A DNA stretch of 64,000 bases from Amorphochlora amoebiformis. Its lineage: Eukaryota; Cercozoa; Chlorarachniophyceae. Both the position numbers and the translations under genes were made by a program. The notes under the pieces are model-generated. The model made no database searches. It had not been told where the DNA came from and worked only from the letters and a program-made list of their open reading frames with translations. Positions 1 through 64,000 of the stretch are shown here, piece after piece; the stretch's first letter is position 1; each line of letters begins with the position of its first letter. The DNA lies in contig BAAHQB010000282.1 in the NCBI GenBank assembly GCA_054601695.1, forward strand, positions 1 through 64,000. The letters run 5' to 3'.

Positions 1-322
1 AGTGAGTTTGGTAGTAAAGGGGCATACGAGGTCTGGCTTGTATGGCATTATCACTTCTTAATTCCACCTAGATACATTGAGTTCATAACATCTTTCTTCT
101 CTTCCTTTGGCTAGAGCACATGATATGGAGAGAGAACAAATTTAATACTGACTCTAATCAATCCTCCTCAGAGTGGTGTTTGTTAAATTTCGACTTTGTA
201 AGTCGTATCTCACTCTGTAGCTCTCCTACTCGAATTGATAAATCCTCACTCTTCTTCTTGCTATATGTCTCTTTCTCGGGCTCTGGGGTTTCTCTCGGGG
301 GATATACACTTAGGAGAAGGAG

Positions 323-32870
<32,548 letters not shown>

Positions 32871-32889
32871 CCAAAGTGGCTAGCTAGAA

Positions 32890-33250
32890 GAACTGACTTC
32901 CCTTTCTCTCTCTCTCAAAATCTCTATTTTCATCTCTCTCTCTCTCTCTCTCTCTATTTTCATCTCTCTATGCTCTTTCCTCTCTATATGCCTCCATCTC
33001 TCTCTCTCTCTCCCTCTCTCTCTCCCTCTCTCTCTATTTTCATCTCTCTATGCTTTTTCCTCTCTATATGCCTCCCTCTCTCCCTCTCTTACTTCTCTGT
33101 ATTATATTATTTGTTCTCTCTCTCTGTCTGCCACTCTCTCTGTCTGCCACTCTCTCTCTCTCTGTCTTCCACTATCTCTCTTTCTCTCTTTCTTACATTG
33201 TGTTCTATTTCGATTCTCTCTCACACTCTATCTCTCACTCTCTTTCTGCC
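32890..33250. repeat. CT-rich tract with CTCTATGCCTCC and TCTGCCACTCTCT units
   Basis: Lies between two plus-strand models and ends in a good acceptor (ctgccgtcag) before an unassigned island at 33256-33288 that reads [10 protein letters not shown] in one frame. Confidence 0.8.
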
Positions 33251-33289
33251 GTCAGAGATATATCTGTGGTTAGCAGCATTAGACGTAGG

Positions 33290-33323
<34 letters not shown>

Positions 33324-33538
33324 TATATACATATACATAAATATATATGTACATATATATATATGTGTATATATATATTTATATATATAATATGTACATA
33401 ATATATATATATATATATATATTTATGATATATATATATATATATGTATTTGTATGCATGATTCGATTTATAGGATGGCCACACAATTGACAATAAGAAT
33501 ATGTATATATATATAACTGTATACGCATACACATGCAT

Positions 33539-33574
<36 letters not shown>

Positions 33575-33694
33575 TTTTTATTATATATATGATATTATAT
33601 ATATATATATATATATCTGAGAGTATTTATACGATGGTAGGACAACAATGGAAAAATCAAACACATGTATATATACATATTTATTTATATGTAT

Positions 33695-33784
<90 letters not shown>

Positions 33785-33859
33785 CAAACACACACACACA
33801 CATATATATATACATATGCATATATATGTACACATATGTATATATGATTGTATTTAGAG

Positions 33860-37276
<3,417 letters not shown>

Positions 37277-37390
37277 GTATATTGTATATATATATACATA
37301 TGTATATTTATATGTATATATATATATATAAACTTAGATGAGTAATATCAACTACACAAGAAGATATATATATGTATATATACGTTTAAG

Positions 37391-37448
<58 letters not shown>

Positions 37449-37460
37449 ATGTTTTGATAG

Positions 37461-37885
37461 TGGCCTCCGGAAACGTTTGCGTATTGAAAAAGCATATAAG
37501 GTGTATATACAAATATACATATATATTACGTATATATCGAAATGTATATTCATCAAAATATGTATATATATATATGTATATATTTATATATATATATATA
37601 TATATTGATTTATTATATATACGTATATATATATACATATATTATATATATATATATATATGTGTATGTGTGTGTGTATATATACATCAGAATATGCTTA
37701 CTTACAGTAAGCATATTCCCTCTTTTTGTATGCATGTTTTGTGTCCATGTTGGCTTTGAATTGGTACAGAATATATATCCATACATATGTATTTTACAGA
37801 TAAAAGTGCATATATTAGTGTTAGTATACACACACACATACATACACACATATATATGTATTATACAAATGTATTGTATCTATGC

Positions 37886-37922
<37 letters not shown>

Positions 37923-38026
37923 ATATATATGTACACACATACACACAAAGACACATATACACATATTTAGATATACAGCATTGGAATGGACTTCATTTAA
38001 CGCTAACAGGAGTTATTATCATCTAA

Positions 38027-38075
<49 letters not shown>

Positions 38076-38291
38076 ATATGTATATATATATGTTTTGTAT
38101 ATATTATATACGTGTATGTAACATGTGCACACGTGCACACGTGTGCATATTTAAATATATAGAATTGGAGTAAGCTTCAGCTAAAGCTGACAGGGATCCT
38201 CGTAATCGGAATTGCACTATATATCCTTCTTCTAGTAGTCGGTAATATACACATACACACATATATTTATATACACATATACACATATATG

Positions 38292-38367
<76 letters not shown>

Positions 38368-38770
38368 GTGTGTGTGTTTGTGTGTGTGTAAATAAGTATA
38401 TATATATATATATATATATATATGCATTTATTTATATATATATATACATAGATATATATATATATATATACATACATACGCATATACATAAGTACTGTTA
38501 TACATATACTGACGGTTTGTACAATCCGAAGTGATGGCGGTTATCGCAAGATATGTATGAATTATATACATATATATATATATATATGCATATATATATA
38601 TATATATATATGTATATAATATAATATAAATATATATATATATACATATATGATGATGAAGCAGATCTTTCTCTTTAGAAGTGTAGTGCTTGTTTGCGCG
38701 TATTGATTAGTTCGGTGGGCGACATTTGTGACGTTTGAGACCACTGAGACTCTTAAAGACTCGATTGCAG

Positions 38771-38819
<49 letters not shown>

Positions 38820-38913
38820 TACTGTTATATATAGCATGAATGCGACGGTACCATCAGAAGTGAAACGGAAATCTTACGATATATATATATATATATATAC
38901 GTATAGATATATG

Positions 38914-38963
<50 letters not shown>

Positions 38964-39103
38964 ATATGTAAAGTATGTTACACATACAGCATCCTGAGGG
39001 TTTCTACCATACCGAGTGAGAAGCAATAATAACACTATATATATATATGTGGATATATATATATATATATATGTATATATATGCATATATATATATATGT
39101 GTG

Positions 39104-39143
<40 letters not shown>

Positions 39144-39288
39144 ATTGATGTTGACGGTTTCCACCATCCGAAGTGAGAAGCGCATATCACAAGTTCATCT
39201 GGAGGGTAATTTAGTTTAACTATATATATATATATATATATATCGTACAATGACTTGTTTATATTATATATATATATATATTTCTCTA

Positions 39289-39328
<40 letters not shown>

Positions 39329-39371
39329 GACATAATATATATATATTTCTATATGTATTAATGTACATGTA

Positions 39372-39403
<32 letters not shown>

Positions 39404-39649
39404 ATATATATATATTATACATATATATATATATATGATATATCATATGTACATATATATATATATATATATGTAAATACGTAAATGTATACATATATAG
39501 GTATATTATAAATATATATATATATACATACATACACACATACTAGTATAGATATTCTAACATACAACATAAAGAACATATACATAAATTCACACTTGTT
39601 AATACACATACCTGTACACATATATGCACATATATACATATATACATAC

Positions 39650-39686
<37 letters not shown>

Positions 39687-39716
39687 CATTGTTAGCAACG
39701 ATGCTTAAACTGCTTA

Positions 39717-39748
<32 letters not shown>

Positions 39749-40103
39749 TTATATGTAGATGAAGTCCTATTTGAAGACATATATGCATATAATTATATTT
39801 ACTTATAATATACACACATACATATATATTTATAAGTATACGTATAAATATAAACACATATATAATATAAATATACTTATCCGTATGAACATATGTATAT
39901 GCCTTTATCTACATAAATATATTTACATACATATATATATATATATATGTATATATTTATGTACACATTTATTAATATATATATATATATATATGTAAAT
40001 ATGTACATACACATATATAGGAAAAGATAAGTATGACAGTGTTATAGATATTGGCTTGTGGATCGATTTATTGATTAAGGTCAGTGTACAGATACATTTA
40101 TAC

Positions 40104-40149
<46 letters not shown>

Positions 40150-40205
40150 CATACATATATACATATATATAATATATATATATATCTTATATATATGTAA
40201 TATAA

Positions 40206-40237
<32 letters not shown>

Positions 40238-40312
40238 AAATGTTAGATTGTGTTTATGCAATATTGTTGGAATGGTATCGATATTCGCTTTATCTTACAT
40301 CATCGTCTCAAG
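37461..40312 (+). CDS. Exon block encoding two predicted membrane spans
   Basis: Exons 37461-37500, 38163-38241, 39143-39205, 39696-39717 and 40247-40312 join in phase. They read [13 protein letters not shown], then [11 protein letters not shown] and the hydrophobic [16 protein letters not shown], then [20 protein letters not shown], then TMLKLL and the hydrophobic [19 protein letters not shown] basic flank before the first span fits an internal loop. A copy of exon 38163 lies upstream at about 37990 and ends in a stop; copies of exon 39143 lie at about 38510, 38840 and 38990. All three frames of exon 40247 are open, so its frame rests on phase alone. The family is unknown. Confidence 0.45.
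37690..37718. repeat. Perfect 12-bp hairpin
   Basis: GAATATGCTTAC, loop TTACA, GTAAGCATATTC. It lies in an intron and has no T run after it. Confidence 0.8.
38652..38775 (-). mobile_element. Second 3'-end fragment of the same non-LTR element
   Basis: Read on the minus strand it gives [20 protein letters not shown], then Asn and a stop (38707-38772), the same residues as 62937-63007. The shared 3' untranslated part ends CTGCTTCATCATCATATATG. It differs from the 63-kb copy at scattered positions, so they are separate insertions. Confidence 0.88.
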
Positions 40313-40402
40313 GTATATATATATATATATATATATATGTGTATATTAATAGTCCTACATTATACATATATATATACAATGCATATAGTTATATATGTAT
40401 AT

Positions 40403-40434
<32 letters not shown>

Positions 40435-40610
40435 AACAACGTGTGTACCTTATTAAATATATATACACATTTACATATACATATAAACACATATATATGC
40501 TATGTATATATATGGATACTGCATATGTATACATACGTATTTATTCATACATACATATAAACATGTATATTAAATGTAAGTGTCTATGTAACATGTATAT
40601 ATATATATAC

Positions 40611-40650
<40 letters not shown>

Positions 40651-40803
40651 TATATATATATATATATATATAACATATATATATATATATACATATATAA
40701 CTATATGTATATATATACATATATACTCTAATGTGTACACATACATATGTGCATACCTATACCCTGGCCTTACATTTACTTATAATTTTCAACAATTTCG
40801 CAG

Positions 40804-42538
40804 CCTCTCTTAACCTGCAACTTCCAAGCGTAAGTTGGCCATAGTCAATAAGCAAGCCCGCTAAACTAACTAATTAGTACTATTGTAGCTAGGGCGGTAA
40901 TACTGACAACACTAAGTATAAGAAGAATAATAGTAGTAATACATTAAAATTAAAACGTACACAAGGATGACATCAATCATAAGTCATCACAGTGAATATA
41001 GTGAATATATTATTACTGTCAATCTACTATGTATATATACATATGGCTGTTGGCCCTGTGCTAACGTCGACTTTTCAAAAAAAGCGGTAATTGAATCGTC
41101 AACCGTGATCTACTAGTAGCATTTTGGTGCTTAAAACAACAAATGCTTGATTTCGTATTAAGGTGGTGCTGAGTAGGCTAGTTTTATCATTGAAGTAAGT
41201 TGAATTTGGAAAAGAACATATTATATCATTATTGATAAATAAAGCTAAAAAAGTGATGTTGATAAAGTAGTAATCCAGGTTATTATTTGAGAAGATATAT
41301 AGTGTAATAATAGCAGTTACTCGTTAGATGGTCCAGTAGATCTATATCCAAAACACTGACTCATGATTATGATGGCATTTTGAATCCGCCTTGTAGATTC
41401 TTTTAGTATGAGAGATATGTCGGTAAATAGTATACTATATGAATGATGTGTTCATATGGATTTACGATAGATTATTAGTACGTACCCTTTACGTATGCTA
41501 TGGCACGTAAGACCTAATAGTACTAATGTTTATTCGCACATGCGTATATGAATAATGTCTTTTACATGATGATTTTATTTCACACATGTGTAAGTTGACC
41601 CGGTGTGTGCAACGCAAAATATAATATTTTTGATATTACATGCGCACATACGTGCGTATACTTGTCGTAATAGTTCAACTGAGTTACGTAGGTTAAACTC
41701 AAAATACGTACAAACTCCAAGATACGTACGCATGCGTACAACATATACATGACATGCATGCGTACGTATACGTGACATACGTACGCATGCGTACGTATAC
41801 GTGACGTATACGTGACATACGTAGGCATGCGTACGTATCGGTGACATACGTACGCATGCGTACGTATACGTTACATGCGTACGTATGTTTTCGTATACAT
41901 TAGGTACGGTTTGGCATGGAACTGGCGCACACAATGCATATGTGCATGTTGATTGATAGCACACATACTAATGCGTATGATGATATACGTACAATGTGTG
42001 ACCTCACAGTTCTACGAAACTTCAGTACCATGCATGAAGCATTGCATAATCGTTCAATTGGAAATATTAATACATTTACATGGAAAGATTAGTGTTGACA
42101 GACTAGCTGAAGAACCCAGAGAATGTTCCGCAAAAGAATATCCAGAGAACTAAGATACTAATCAGACACCGTGGACATTTTAATAATCAAGAAACATTTG
42201 GAACTTAAACATACGGAATTGGGGCTTTTGCAATTAACTAGAAGTAACTGGTGGTGGGTGGTACCCACAATGCTTGGGCTGCGAACCAACTGGACTAAAT
42301 CATGAGTACAATGTATATATGTACAGTAGTACACTAAGTGTAATGTGTCTAGCAACAACTAGAGACACAAACTAGAGATAGCTAGCTCATCTAGAAATGC
42401 TTCTCTCCCTGAAGATATGAAAAGATTGATATCGACCCCCCGAGGGGTCTCCTCCGGGCCATGATCCAAAATCGTGATGGCTGAAACGCACTGAATTAGC
42501 TCGAAAATCACCCTGAATGTGCATATTATATGTGAATA

Positions 42539-42571
<33 letters not shown>

Positions 42572-42618
42572 CTATATATGTATGTGTATACATACATACA
42601 TTTACGCACATAATATAT

Positions 42619-42663
<45 letters not shown>

Positions 42664-42688
42664 CATACATATACATATATACATACAT

Positions 42689-42721
<33 letters not shown>

Positions 42722-42847
42722 GGTACATATATATTCTTACATGTAATATGCATGTAATATACATATGTACACATATGTATGTATATGTGTACAAATATAT
42801 ACAGATATCTTCTATGTATGTATATGCAGATATATATACATATATAC

Positions 42848-42879
<32 letters not shown>

Positions 42880-44545
42880 GTATATTTGTATATATATAAT
42901 ACATTCAAAAATATACATGCATAAATGTTCATCACATATATATATTTATTTTATATACTGCGCACACACATATATATACACATATATACATACACATATA
43001 TATATATATATATATATATATGTATAGTGTAATATAATATCACCGATCCGTCATGCGACAGCTTCCAATCTTTTGTCCACTGTAATATACATACATATAT
43101 ATATATATATATATATTATATATACATATATATATCCGTTATAGTATGATTTTTAAATAAAATTCTCTTAATCTCATATCTTTCGCTCTACCATCTCGCT
43201 CTTGCTCTAAATATCCCTCATTTACTCTAATATCAATCTAGCTCTGTTATCTATCTCTCTAAACGAATCTCTAAATCACCGAAATCTCACCGAAAATGAG
43301 CTATGTATTCATCAGAACATGAACTTGTGACCCCTTAAATCTAACTCTCGCAGGCGAATATCTGTTGCTCTAATACCTCTCTGTTGCTCTAATTTCGCTC
43401 TCTCGCTCTAATATAGCGCTCTTGCTCCAATATCTCTCTCAAATTTCACGTCTAGATGAGCTACGTCATCGCGCATGAGAACATGGGCTTTTTTTGCTTT
43501 AAGATTGCGCACTTCTCTAATACCGATCTTACTCTAATCTCTCTCTCGCTCTAAAATAGCGCTCTTGCTTTAATATCTCTCTCAAATTTCACCTCTAGAT
43601 GCGCTACGTATTGATTCATCGCGCATGAGAGCATGAATTCATCGCGCATGAGAGCATGAGTTTTATTTGCTCTAAGATTGCTCACTTTCTCTAATACCTA
43701 TCTTGCTCTAATCTCTCTCTCTCGCTCTAAAATAGCGCTCTTGCTTTAATATCTCTCCCAAATTTCACCTCTAGATGTGCTACGTAATGATTCATCGCGC
43801 ATGAGAGCATGAGTTTTATTTGCTCTAAGATTGCTCACTTTCTCTAATACCTCTCTTGCTTTAATCTCTCTCTCTCGCTCTAAAATAAGTCTCTTGCTTT
43901 AATATCTCTCCCAAATTTCACCTCTAGATGCGCTACGTATTGATTCATTGCGCATGAGAGCATGAGTTTTATTTGCTCTAAGATTGCTCACTTTCTCTAA
44001 TACCTCTCTTGCTTTAATCTCTCTCTCTCGCTCTAAAATAGCGCTCTTGCTTTAATATCTCTCCCAAATTTCACCTCTAGATATGCTACGTATTGATTCA
44101 TCGCGCATGAGAGCATGAGTTTTATTTGCTCTAAGATTGCTCACTTTCTCTAATACCTCTCTTGCTTTAATCTCTCTCTCTCGCTCTAAAATAAGTCTCT
44201 TGCTTTAATATCTCTCCCAAATTTCACCTCTAGATATGCTACGTATTGATTCATCGCGCATGAGAGCATGAGTTTTATTTGCTCTAAGATTGCTCACTTT
44301 CTCTAATACCTCTCTTGCTTTAATCTCTCTCTCTCGCTCTAAAATAAGTCTCTTGCTTTAAAAATCTCCCAAATTTCACCTCTAGATGCGCTACGTATTG
44401 ATTCATTGCGCATGAGAGCATGAGCTTTATTGTCAGTAGTGCTGTGGCCATCAGAGCTGCCAATATATCTGGTTCCTCCTATGTGTATATACATTTCTCT
44501 TATATCGATATGTGTGTATGTATATTCGATAACGTATATATATAC

Positions 44546-44588
<43 letters not shown>

Positions 44589-44603
44589 GTATACATATAC
44601 ACA

Positions 44604-44662
<59 letters not shown>

Positions 44663-44854
44663 ATTATATTATATATATATATATATATATGTATATGTAT
44701 ATATATATATGTATATATATATATGTGTGTGTATGATGTAGTATATATATATATGTGTATGTATATATATTGTAAACATATATAACATATATGTGTATGT
44801 GTGTGTATATATGTATATAAACATATGCATATATATATATATATATATTCTATA

Positions 44855-44905
<51 letters not shown>

Positions 44906-44958
44906 GCATTATATCAGAGTAAGATTTACGCTTAAGATATAGTTACATTCGTAATCAG

Positions 44959-45003
<45 letters not shown>

Positions 45004-45059
45004 CTTGTTATACACACACACACATACATACACACATATCTAATACATATACATACATA

Positions 45060-45101
<42 letters not shown>

Positions 45102-45241
45102 CATATATATGTATATATTATATAAATGTAAACATATATACATGAACATACACAAAGACGTTCAGATATAAATGCATATATATTGCACCAAAGTAGCATT
45201 ATATAAAGATATGTATATCCACACAGACATATAGATTTAAA

Positions 45242-45279
<38 letters not shown>

Positions 45280-45581
45280 TTATACCAAAGTATGATTGGC
45301 CGCTAGAGCTATAGTTACATTGGACATTATAAGAGATTAAATAGCACGAAATGTCATATATATATATAATATGTATATATACACACACACATATATATAT
45401 ATATATTATAAAGATTTATACATGAACATGCACATTTACATACAGATATATATACACACATATATACACATATATATATATATTTATATATATATATATA
45501 TATATTATACCAAAGTAAGATTGGGCGCTAGAGCTATAGTAATATTAGTCATCGATAACAAGTTTAAGAGAACAAAATATC

Positions 45582-45653
<72 letters not shown>

Positions 45654-45744
45654 CATATATATATATATATATATACATATGTATACATATCAAGATTTAT
45701 ACATGCACATGCACATTTACATACACATATAAATACATATATGT

Positions 45745-45784
<40 letters not shown>

Positions 45785-45863
45785 CCAAAGTAAGATTGGC
45801 CGCTAGAGCTATAGTAACATTGCTCATCGACAACAAGTTGAAGAGAACAAAATATCGTCCTAA
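40804..45863 (+). CDS. C-terminal exon block of an unidentified plus-strand gene
   Basis: Exons 40804-40829, 41163-41194, 41317-41335, 42010-42051, 43062-43081, 44437-44482 and 45807-45863 join in phase and end at TAA 45861. They read [59 protein letters not shown] and [18 protein letters not shown]. The donors of 40804 and 41163 are both GTAAGT. An alternative route uses 41407-41422 and then 42010 in another frame to TAG 42090. The last exon also has a second open frame ending at TGA 45883. Upstream copies of the last exon lie at about 45282 and 45507. A 153-bp tandem array fills the intron before 44437. Confidence 0.38.
41700..41900. repeat. Cluster of TACGTA/GCATGC palindromes
   Basis: TACGTACGCATGCGTACGTA, a perfect palindrome, occurs at 41778-41797 and 41847-41866 among further ATACGTGAC and GCATGCGTACGTAT units. 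It is alternating purine-pyrimidine sequence. Confidence 0.85.
43180..44430. repeat. 153-bp tandem satellite, about 7 copies
   Basis: GAGCATGAGTTTTATTTGCT recurs with its TTTT at 43661, 43814, 43967, 44120 and 44273, with a variant at 44425: spacing is 153, 153, 153, 153 and 152. Older units at about 43300 and 43488 are more diverged, and one carries an extra 20-bp duplication. Units contain CTCTCGCTCTAAAATA and ATTTCACCTCTAGATG. It lies in the intron before exon 44437-44482. Confidence 0.93.
45282..45860. repeat. Three spaced copies of the last plus-strand exon region
   Basis: ACCAAAGTAAGATTGGCCGC-type sequence with AGAGCTATAGTAACATT occurs at about 45282, 45507 and 45782, with a weaker relative at 44911. 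The first copy has a stop, the second lacks a donor, and the third is the exon used in the model. Confidence 0.8.
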
Positions 45864-46041
45864 TTCGGGAGAATGCACCAACTGATAGAGATATTTGTAA
45901 ATTTATGTAAATTTATGTAAATTTATGTACACATTCTAATATTTGAGGAAAGCGGACAAGCTGAGAAAGATATTTGTAAACGTATGTGTACATGTAGTTG
46001 AAGATATATTATGTATATTATATGTATGTTTATATATGTAC

Positions 46042-46078
<37 letters not shown>

Positions 46079-46112
46079 CATATGTATGTATATATAACAT
46101 AGTATATACATG

Positions 46113-46146
<34 letters not shown>

Positions 46147-46308
46147 GTATATATATACACACATACATGTATATATATATATATATATAATATATATATA
46201 TATATTTTAGATAGATATATAAATATATATTATATATGTATATACATAAATATATATATAAATATTACATATGTATATATACAATCTATGTATGCATGTG
46301 TATATATG

Positions 46309-46339
<31 letters not shown>

Positions 46340-46340
<1 letters not shown>

Positions 46341-46490
46341 TCTAATTATATCTCTTCTTTAATCTTCCCTCCTTCCTATATATATATATATATACAATCT
46401 ATGTATGCATACATACATGTATATACATGTATATATCTAATATATCTCTTCTTTAATCCTCCATCTTCCTATGTGTATACAATCTATGTA

Positions 46491-46547
<57 letters not shown>

Positions 46548-46706
46548 CTAATTATATCTCTTCTTTAATCCTCCCTCCTTCCTATATATATATATATATA
46601 TATATATACAATCTATGTATGCATATATATACATATATATATATACAATCTATGTATGCATATATATATATAGATATATATATATATATCTAATAATATC
46701 TCTTCT

Positions 46707-46720
<14 letters not shown>
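46340..46720. repeat. Four spaced copies of a CTCTTCTTTAATC unit
   Basis: AATTATATCTCTTCTTTAAT with CCTCCTTCCTATATAT and ACAATCTATGTATGCAT repeats near 46350, 46444, 46554 and 46699. The last copy overlaps the end of minus-strand exon 46707-46736; the others lie downstream of it. Confidence 0.8.
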
Positions 46721-61908
<15,188 letters not shown>

Positions 61909-61995
61909 CTGTGCGTTTTTGTATCCTTTTCTTTCTGTTTTTGCCTATATATGTATGTTATATATGATATATGGATCTGTGTGTATGTATGTATG

Positions 61996-62102
<107 letters not shown>

Positions 62103-62118
62103 GTTGTAATATTGTTTT

Positions 62119-62164
<46 letters not shown>

Positions 62165-62230
62165 ACATATGGGTATGTAAATATTCAATATATGTATGGA
62201 TATAAACATTAATATATATATATATATATG

Positions 62231-62308
<78 letters not shown>

Positions 62309-62362
62309 TGCGTATATTCAATATATATTATACATATAATATACATATATATATATGTATAT

Positions 62363-63007
62363 ATCAAGAAACTGGAGTCCTTCCATCACCGCTGCCTTCG
62401 GCGGATCTTACAGATTCCATGGCAGAACTATATTCCTACCACTCAAGTACTTCAACAAGCCGGTCTACCCTCGATCGAGAGCATGGTGATCTCCATGAGA
62501 CTCAAGTGGTTAGGACATGTACGACGTCTGCCTAACGAACGCCTACCCAAGACATTAATGTGTGGCGCTATTCTTGAAGGCAAGCGAAAACTGGGCAAAC
62601 CAATGTTGCGCTGGAAGGACGTTATCAAACGCGATCTAAACATTCTTGGGCATGACACTAAGTCATGGTGGCCTGCTGCGGCCCCTGAAATGAAAACGTC
62701 TTGGAGATCTTCGATATTCAAGAAAGTCTCTCAATGGGAAGTGGAACGCAAGGAACAACAAGAATCCAAAAGGCGTGAACGCAAGAAAAAACAAGCTGAG
62801 AGAGAAGCTAAAGAGATAAAAGAAGGCAAAATCGGTCAATTCTCTTGCCCGGTTTGCCATACAAGATTCGTGCAGAAAAGTAGTATGTATCGTCATCTCT
62901 ACCAACGTCACCCACAACACAAGCCTTCTACTACATGTGATGTCTGTAATCGAGTCTTTAAGAGTCTTAGCGGTCTTAAACGTCACAAATGTCGCCCACC
63001 GAATTAA
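62363..63007 (+). CDS. C-terminal part of a non-LTR retrotransposon polyprotein with C2H2 region
   Basis: It is open in the frame [18 protein letters not shown], then [17 protein letters not shown], then [20 protein letters not shown], the conserved tail found after the reverse transcriptase in many animal non-LTR elements. A lysine- and arginine-rich stretch follows, then zinc-finger-like motifs CPVCHTRF...H...H and CDVCNRVF...H...C, ending RPPN and TAA at 63005-63007. The reverse transcriptase and endonuclease are lost. The clade cannot be set from this fragment. Confidence 0.85.
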   Translation: MKKLESFHHRCLRRILQIPWQNYIPTTQVLQQAGLPSIESMVISMRLKWLGHVRRLPNERLPKTLMCGAILEGKRKLGKPMLRWKDVIKRDLNILGHDTKSWWPAAAPEMKTSWRSSIFKKVSQWEVERKEQQESKRRERKKKQAEREAKEIKEGKIGQFSCPVCHTRFVQKSSMYRHLYQRHPQHKPSTTCDVCNRVFKSLSGLKRHKCRPPN

Positions 63008-63060
63008 TCAACCGAGCAAACAAGCACTACACTTCTAAAGAGAAAGATTTGCTTCATCAT
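62363..63060 (+). mobile_element. 5'-truncated non-LTR retrotransposon, 3' end
   Basis: The unique sequence starts abruptly after (TA)n and ends CTTCATCATCATATATG, running straight into microsatellite. It encodes the C-terminal part of an endonuclease/reverse-transcriptase polyprotein. The 5' truncation and low-complexity 3' tail fit target-primed reverse transcription. A second copy of its last 120 bp lies at 38652-38775 on the minus strand. Confidence 0.85.
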
Positions 63061-63100
63061 CATATATGTATATATATATATATATTTGTATACATATGTA

Positions 63101-63309
<209 letters not shown>

Positions 63310-63399
63310 ATTCTATGTATAAATGTCGTATCTAAAAAAGTATAAAAATTACTTATATATATATATATATTTACAGCCATGTATATTTATGCATGTATA

Positions 63400-63446
<47 letters not shown>

Positions 63447-63505
63447 TATAAATATATATATATATATATATGTAGTATATATACATAATTTGTCGGTGTC
63501 TGTAA

Positions 63506-63540
<35 letters not shown>

Positions 63541-63543
<3 letters not shown>

Positions 63544-63795
63544 AGCGCAGTGGCATAGTAGATGGTAGTCCAGAGTTCGATTCAAGTCCGTGTGGATTAT
63601 GACGAATGATTATTGATAACTTCCGTGGGGTAGTCGGATACTCCTTTCTTCCATTCTTCCTCCGGAACCCTATGGGTTCCGAGAATATTCTGGGTTCCGA
63701 GAATTGTGGTACTACTCGTATACTCTAAGGAAGTGACGTTAGTCTAGCCAGCCGCTGCTTAGTTAACTAGCTATAGATTCCGTGCTAGCTCTACA
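63541..63795 (-). repeat. Diverged LTR relative, possibly with tRNA-like boxes
   Basis: It shares with the copia LTR GTGTGGATTATGACGAATGA versus TTTGGATTATGGCAAATGA near one end, and GACGTTAGTCTAGC versus GACGGTAGTCTAGC plus TAGTTAA near the other. The same spacing supports a solo LTR. On the plus strand it also contains TAGCGCAGTGG (63543-63553) and GTTCGATTC (63575-63583), which match RNA polymerase III A and B boxes, so a tRNA-derived SINE is the alternative reading. Confidence 0.5.
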
Positions 63796-63837
63796 TGCTG
63801 ATATATTATACATATATATATATTATATATATATTAG

Positions 63838-63888
<51 letters not shown>

Positions 63889-63961
63889 ATACATATATAT
63901 ATATATATATATATATATGCATACATATATTCTTATAAATACAAACATACATTTTTCACAT

Positions 63962-64000
<39 letters not shown>

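Noticed and set aside
41575-41964. Minus-strand frame through the palindrome cluster
   Set aside because: The residues follow the TACG/CATG repeats; no splice-phase partner on that strand.
43200-44430. CRISPR-like array (regular 153-bp spacing)
   Set aside because: The whole unit repeats, not a short repeat with unique spacers, and the context is eukaryotic; it is a satellite.
63541-63600. A tRNA gene
   Set aside because: A and B boxes are present but no cloverleaf arms or acceptor stem can be drawn; the LTR similarity is longer.

Overview
The window is nuclear DNA from a eukaryote I cannot name. It carries GT-AG introns, TTAGGG-type telomeric repeats, one copia-type LTR retrotransposon and pieces of a non-LTR retrotransposon with a C-terminal C2H2 region, a type common in animals. 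About two thirds is (TA)n and related AT microsatellite. Nearly all long open reading frames are translations of microsatellite, telomeric repeat or CT/GA tracts and mean nothing.

The main result is that the short non-repetitive islands in the AT sea, 20-150 bp each, behave as exons. Most are bounded by AG on the left and GT on the right, or the mirror image on the minus strand. Joined in order they give long open frames with consistent splice phase. On the plus strand, islands from 323 to 21672 join into one frame of about 486 codons whose middle (14652-19073) is a recognisable OTU-type deubiquitinase domain, with the catalytic Cys motif KDANCLF but Ile where the catalytic His belongs. A second plus-strand model (23182-32870, about 397 codons) has a hydrophobic C-terminal half. 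A third plus-strand region (33860-45863) is a membrane-protein model in three in-phase blocks whose joints are unsure. A minus-strand model (61908 down to 46707, 21 exons, about 361 codons) has a Ser-rich, basic front and a hydrophobic C-terminus, and converges on the third. I see no family for the last three. All models are hand-made and rest on frame, phase and splice sites; only the OTU domain is backed by family motifs.

The introns are the odd part. They are filled with (TA)n, long pyrimidine or purine tracts, minisatellites with units of 73, 117, about 170 and 153 bp, and kilobases of degenerate CCCTAA/TTAGGG repeat that often runs right up to the splice sites. Around many exons the intron holds decayed partial copies of that exon. 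Upstream copies mostly carry the acceptor and 5' exon edge, downstream copies mostly carry the 3' exon edge and donor. The introns therefore look grown by serial local duplication of exon-intron borders together with microsatellite.

Mobile elements: an antisense copia-like element (10518-13183, identical 238-bp LTRs, integrase and reverse transcriptase deleted) lies in an intron of the OTU gene. Related LTRs occur at 48125-48190, 48242-48581 and 63541-63795. A 5'-truncated non-LTR element (62363-63060) has a second 3'-end copy at 38652-38775 (minus); both run directly into the same microsatellite. No CRISPR, rRNA or convincing tRNA gene is present.
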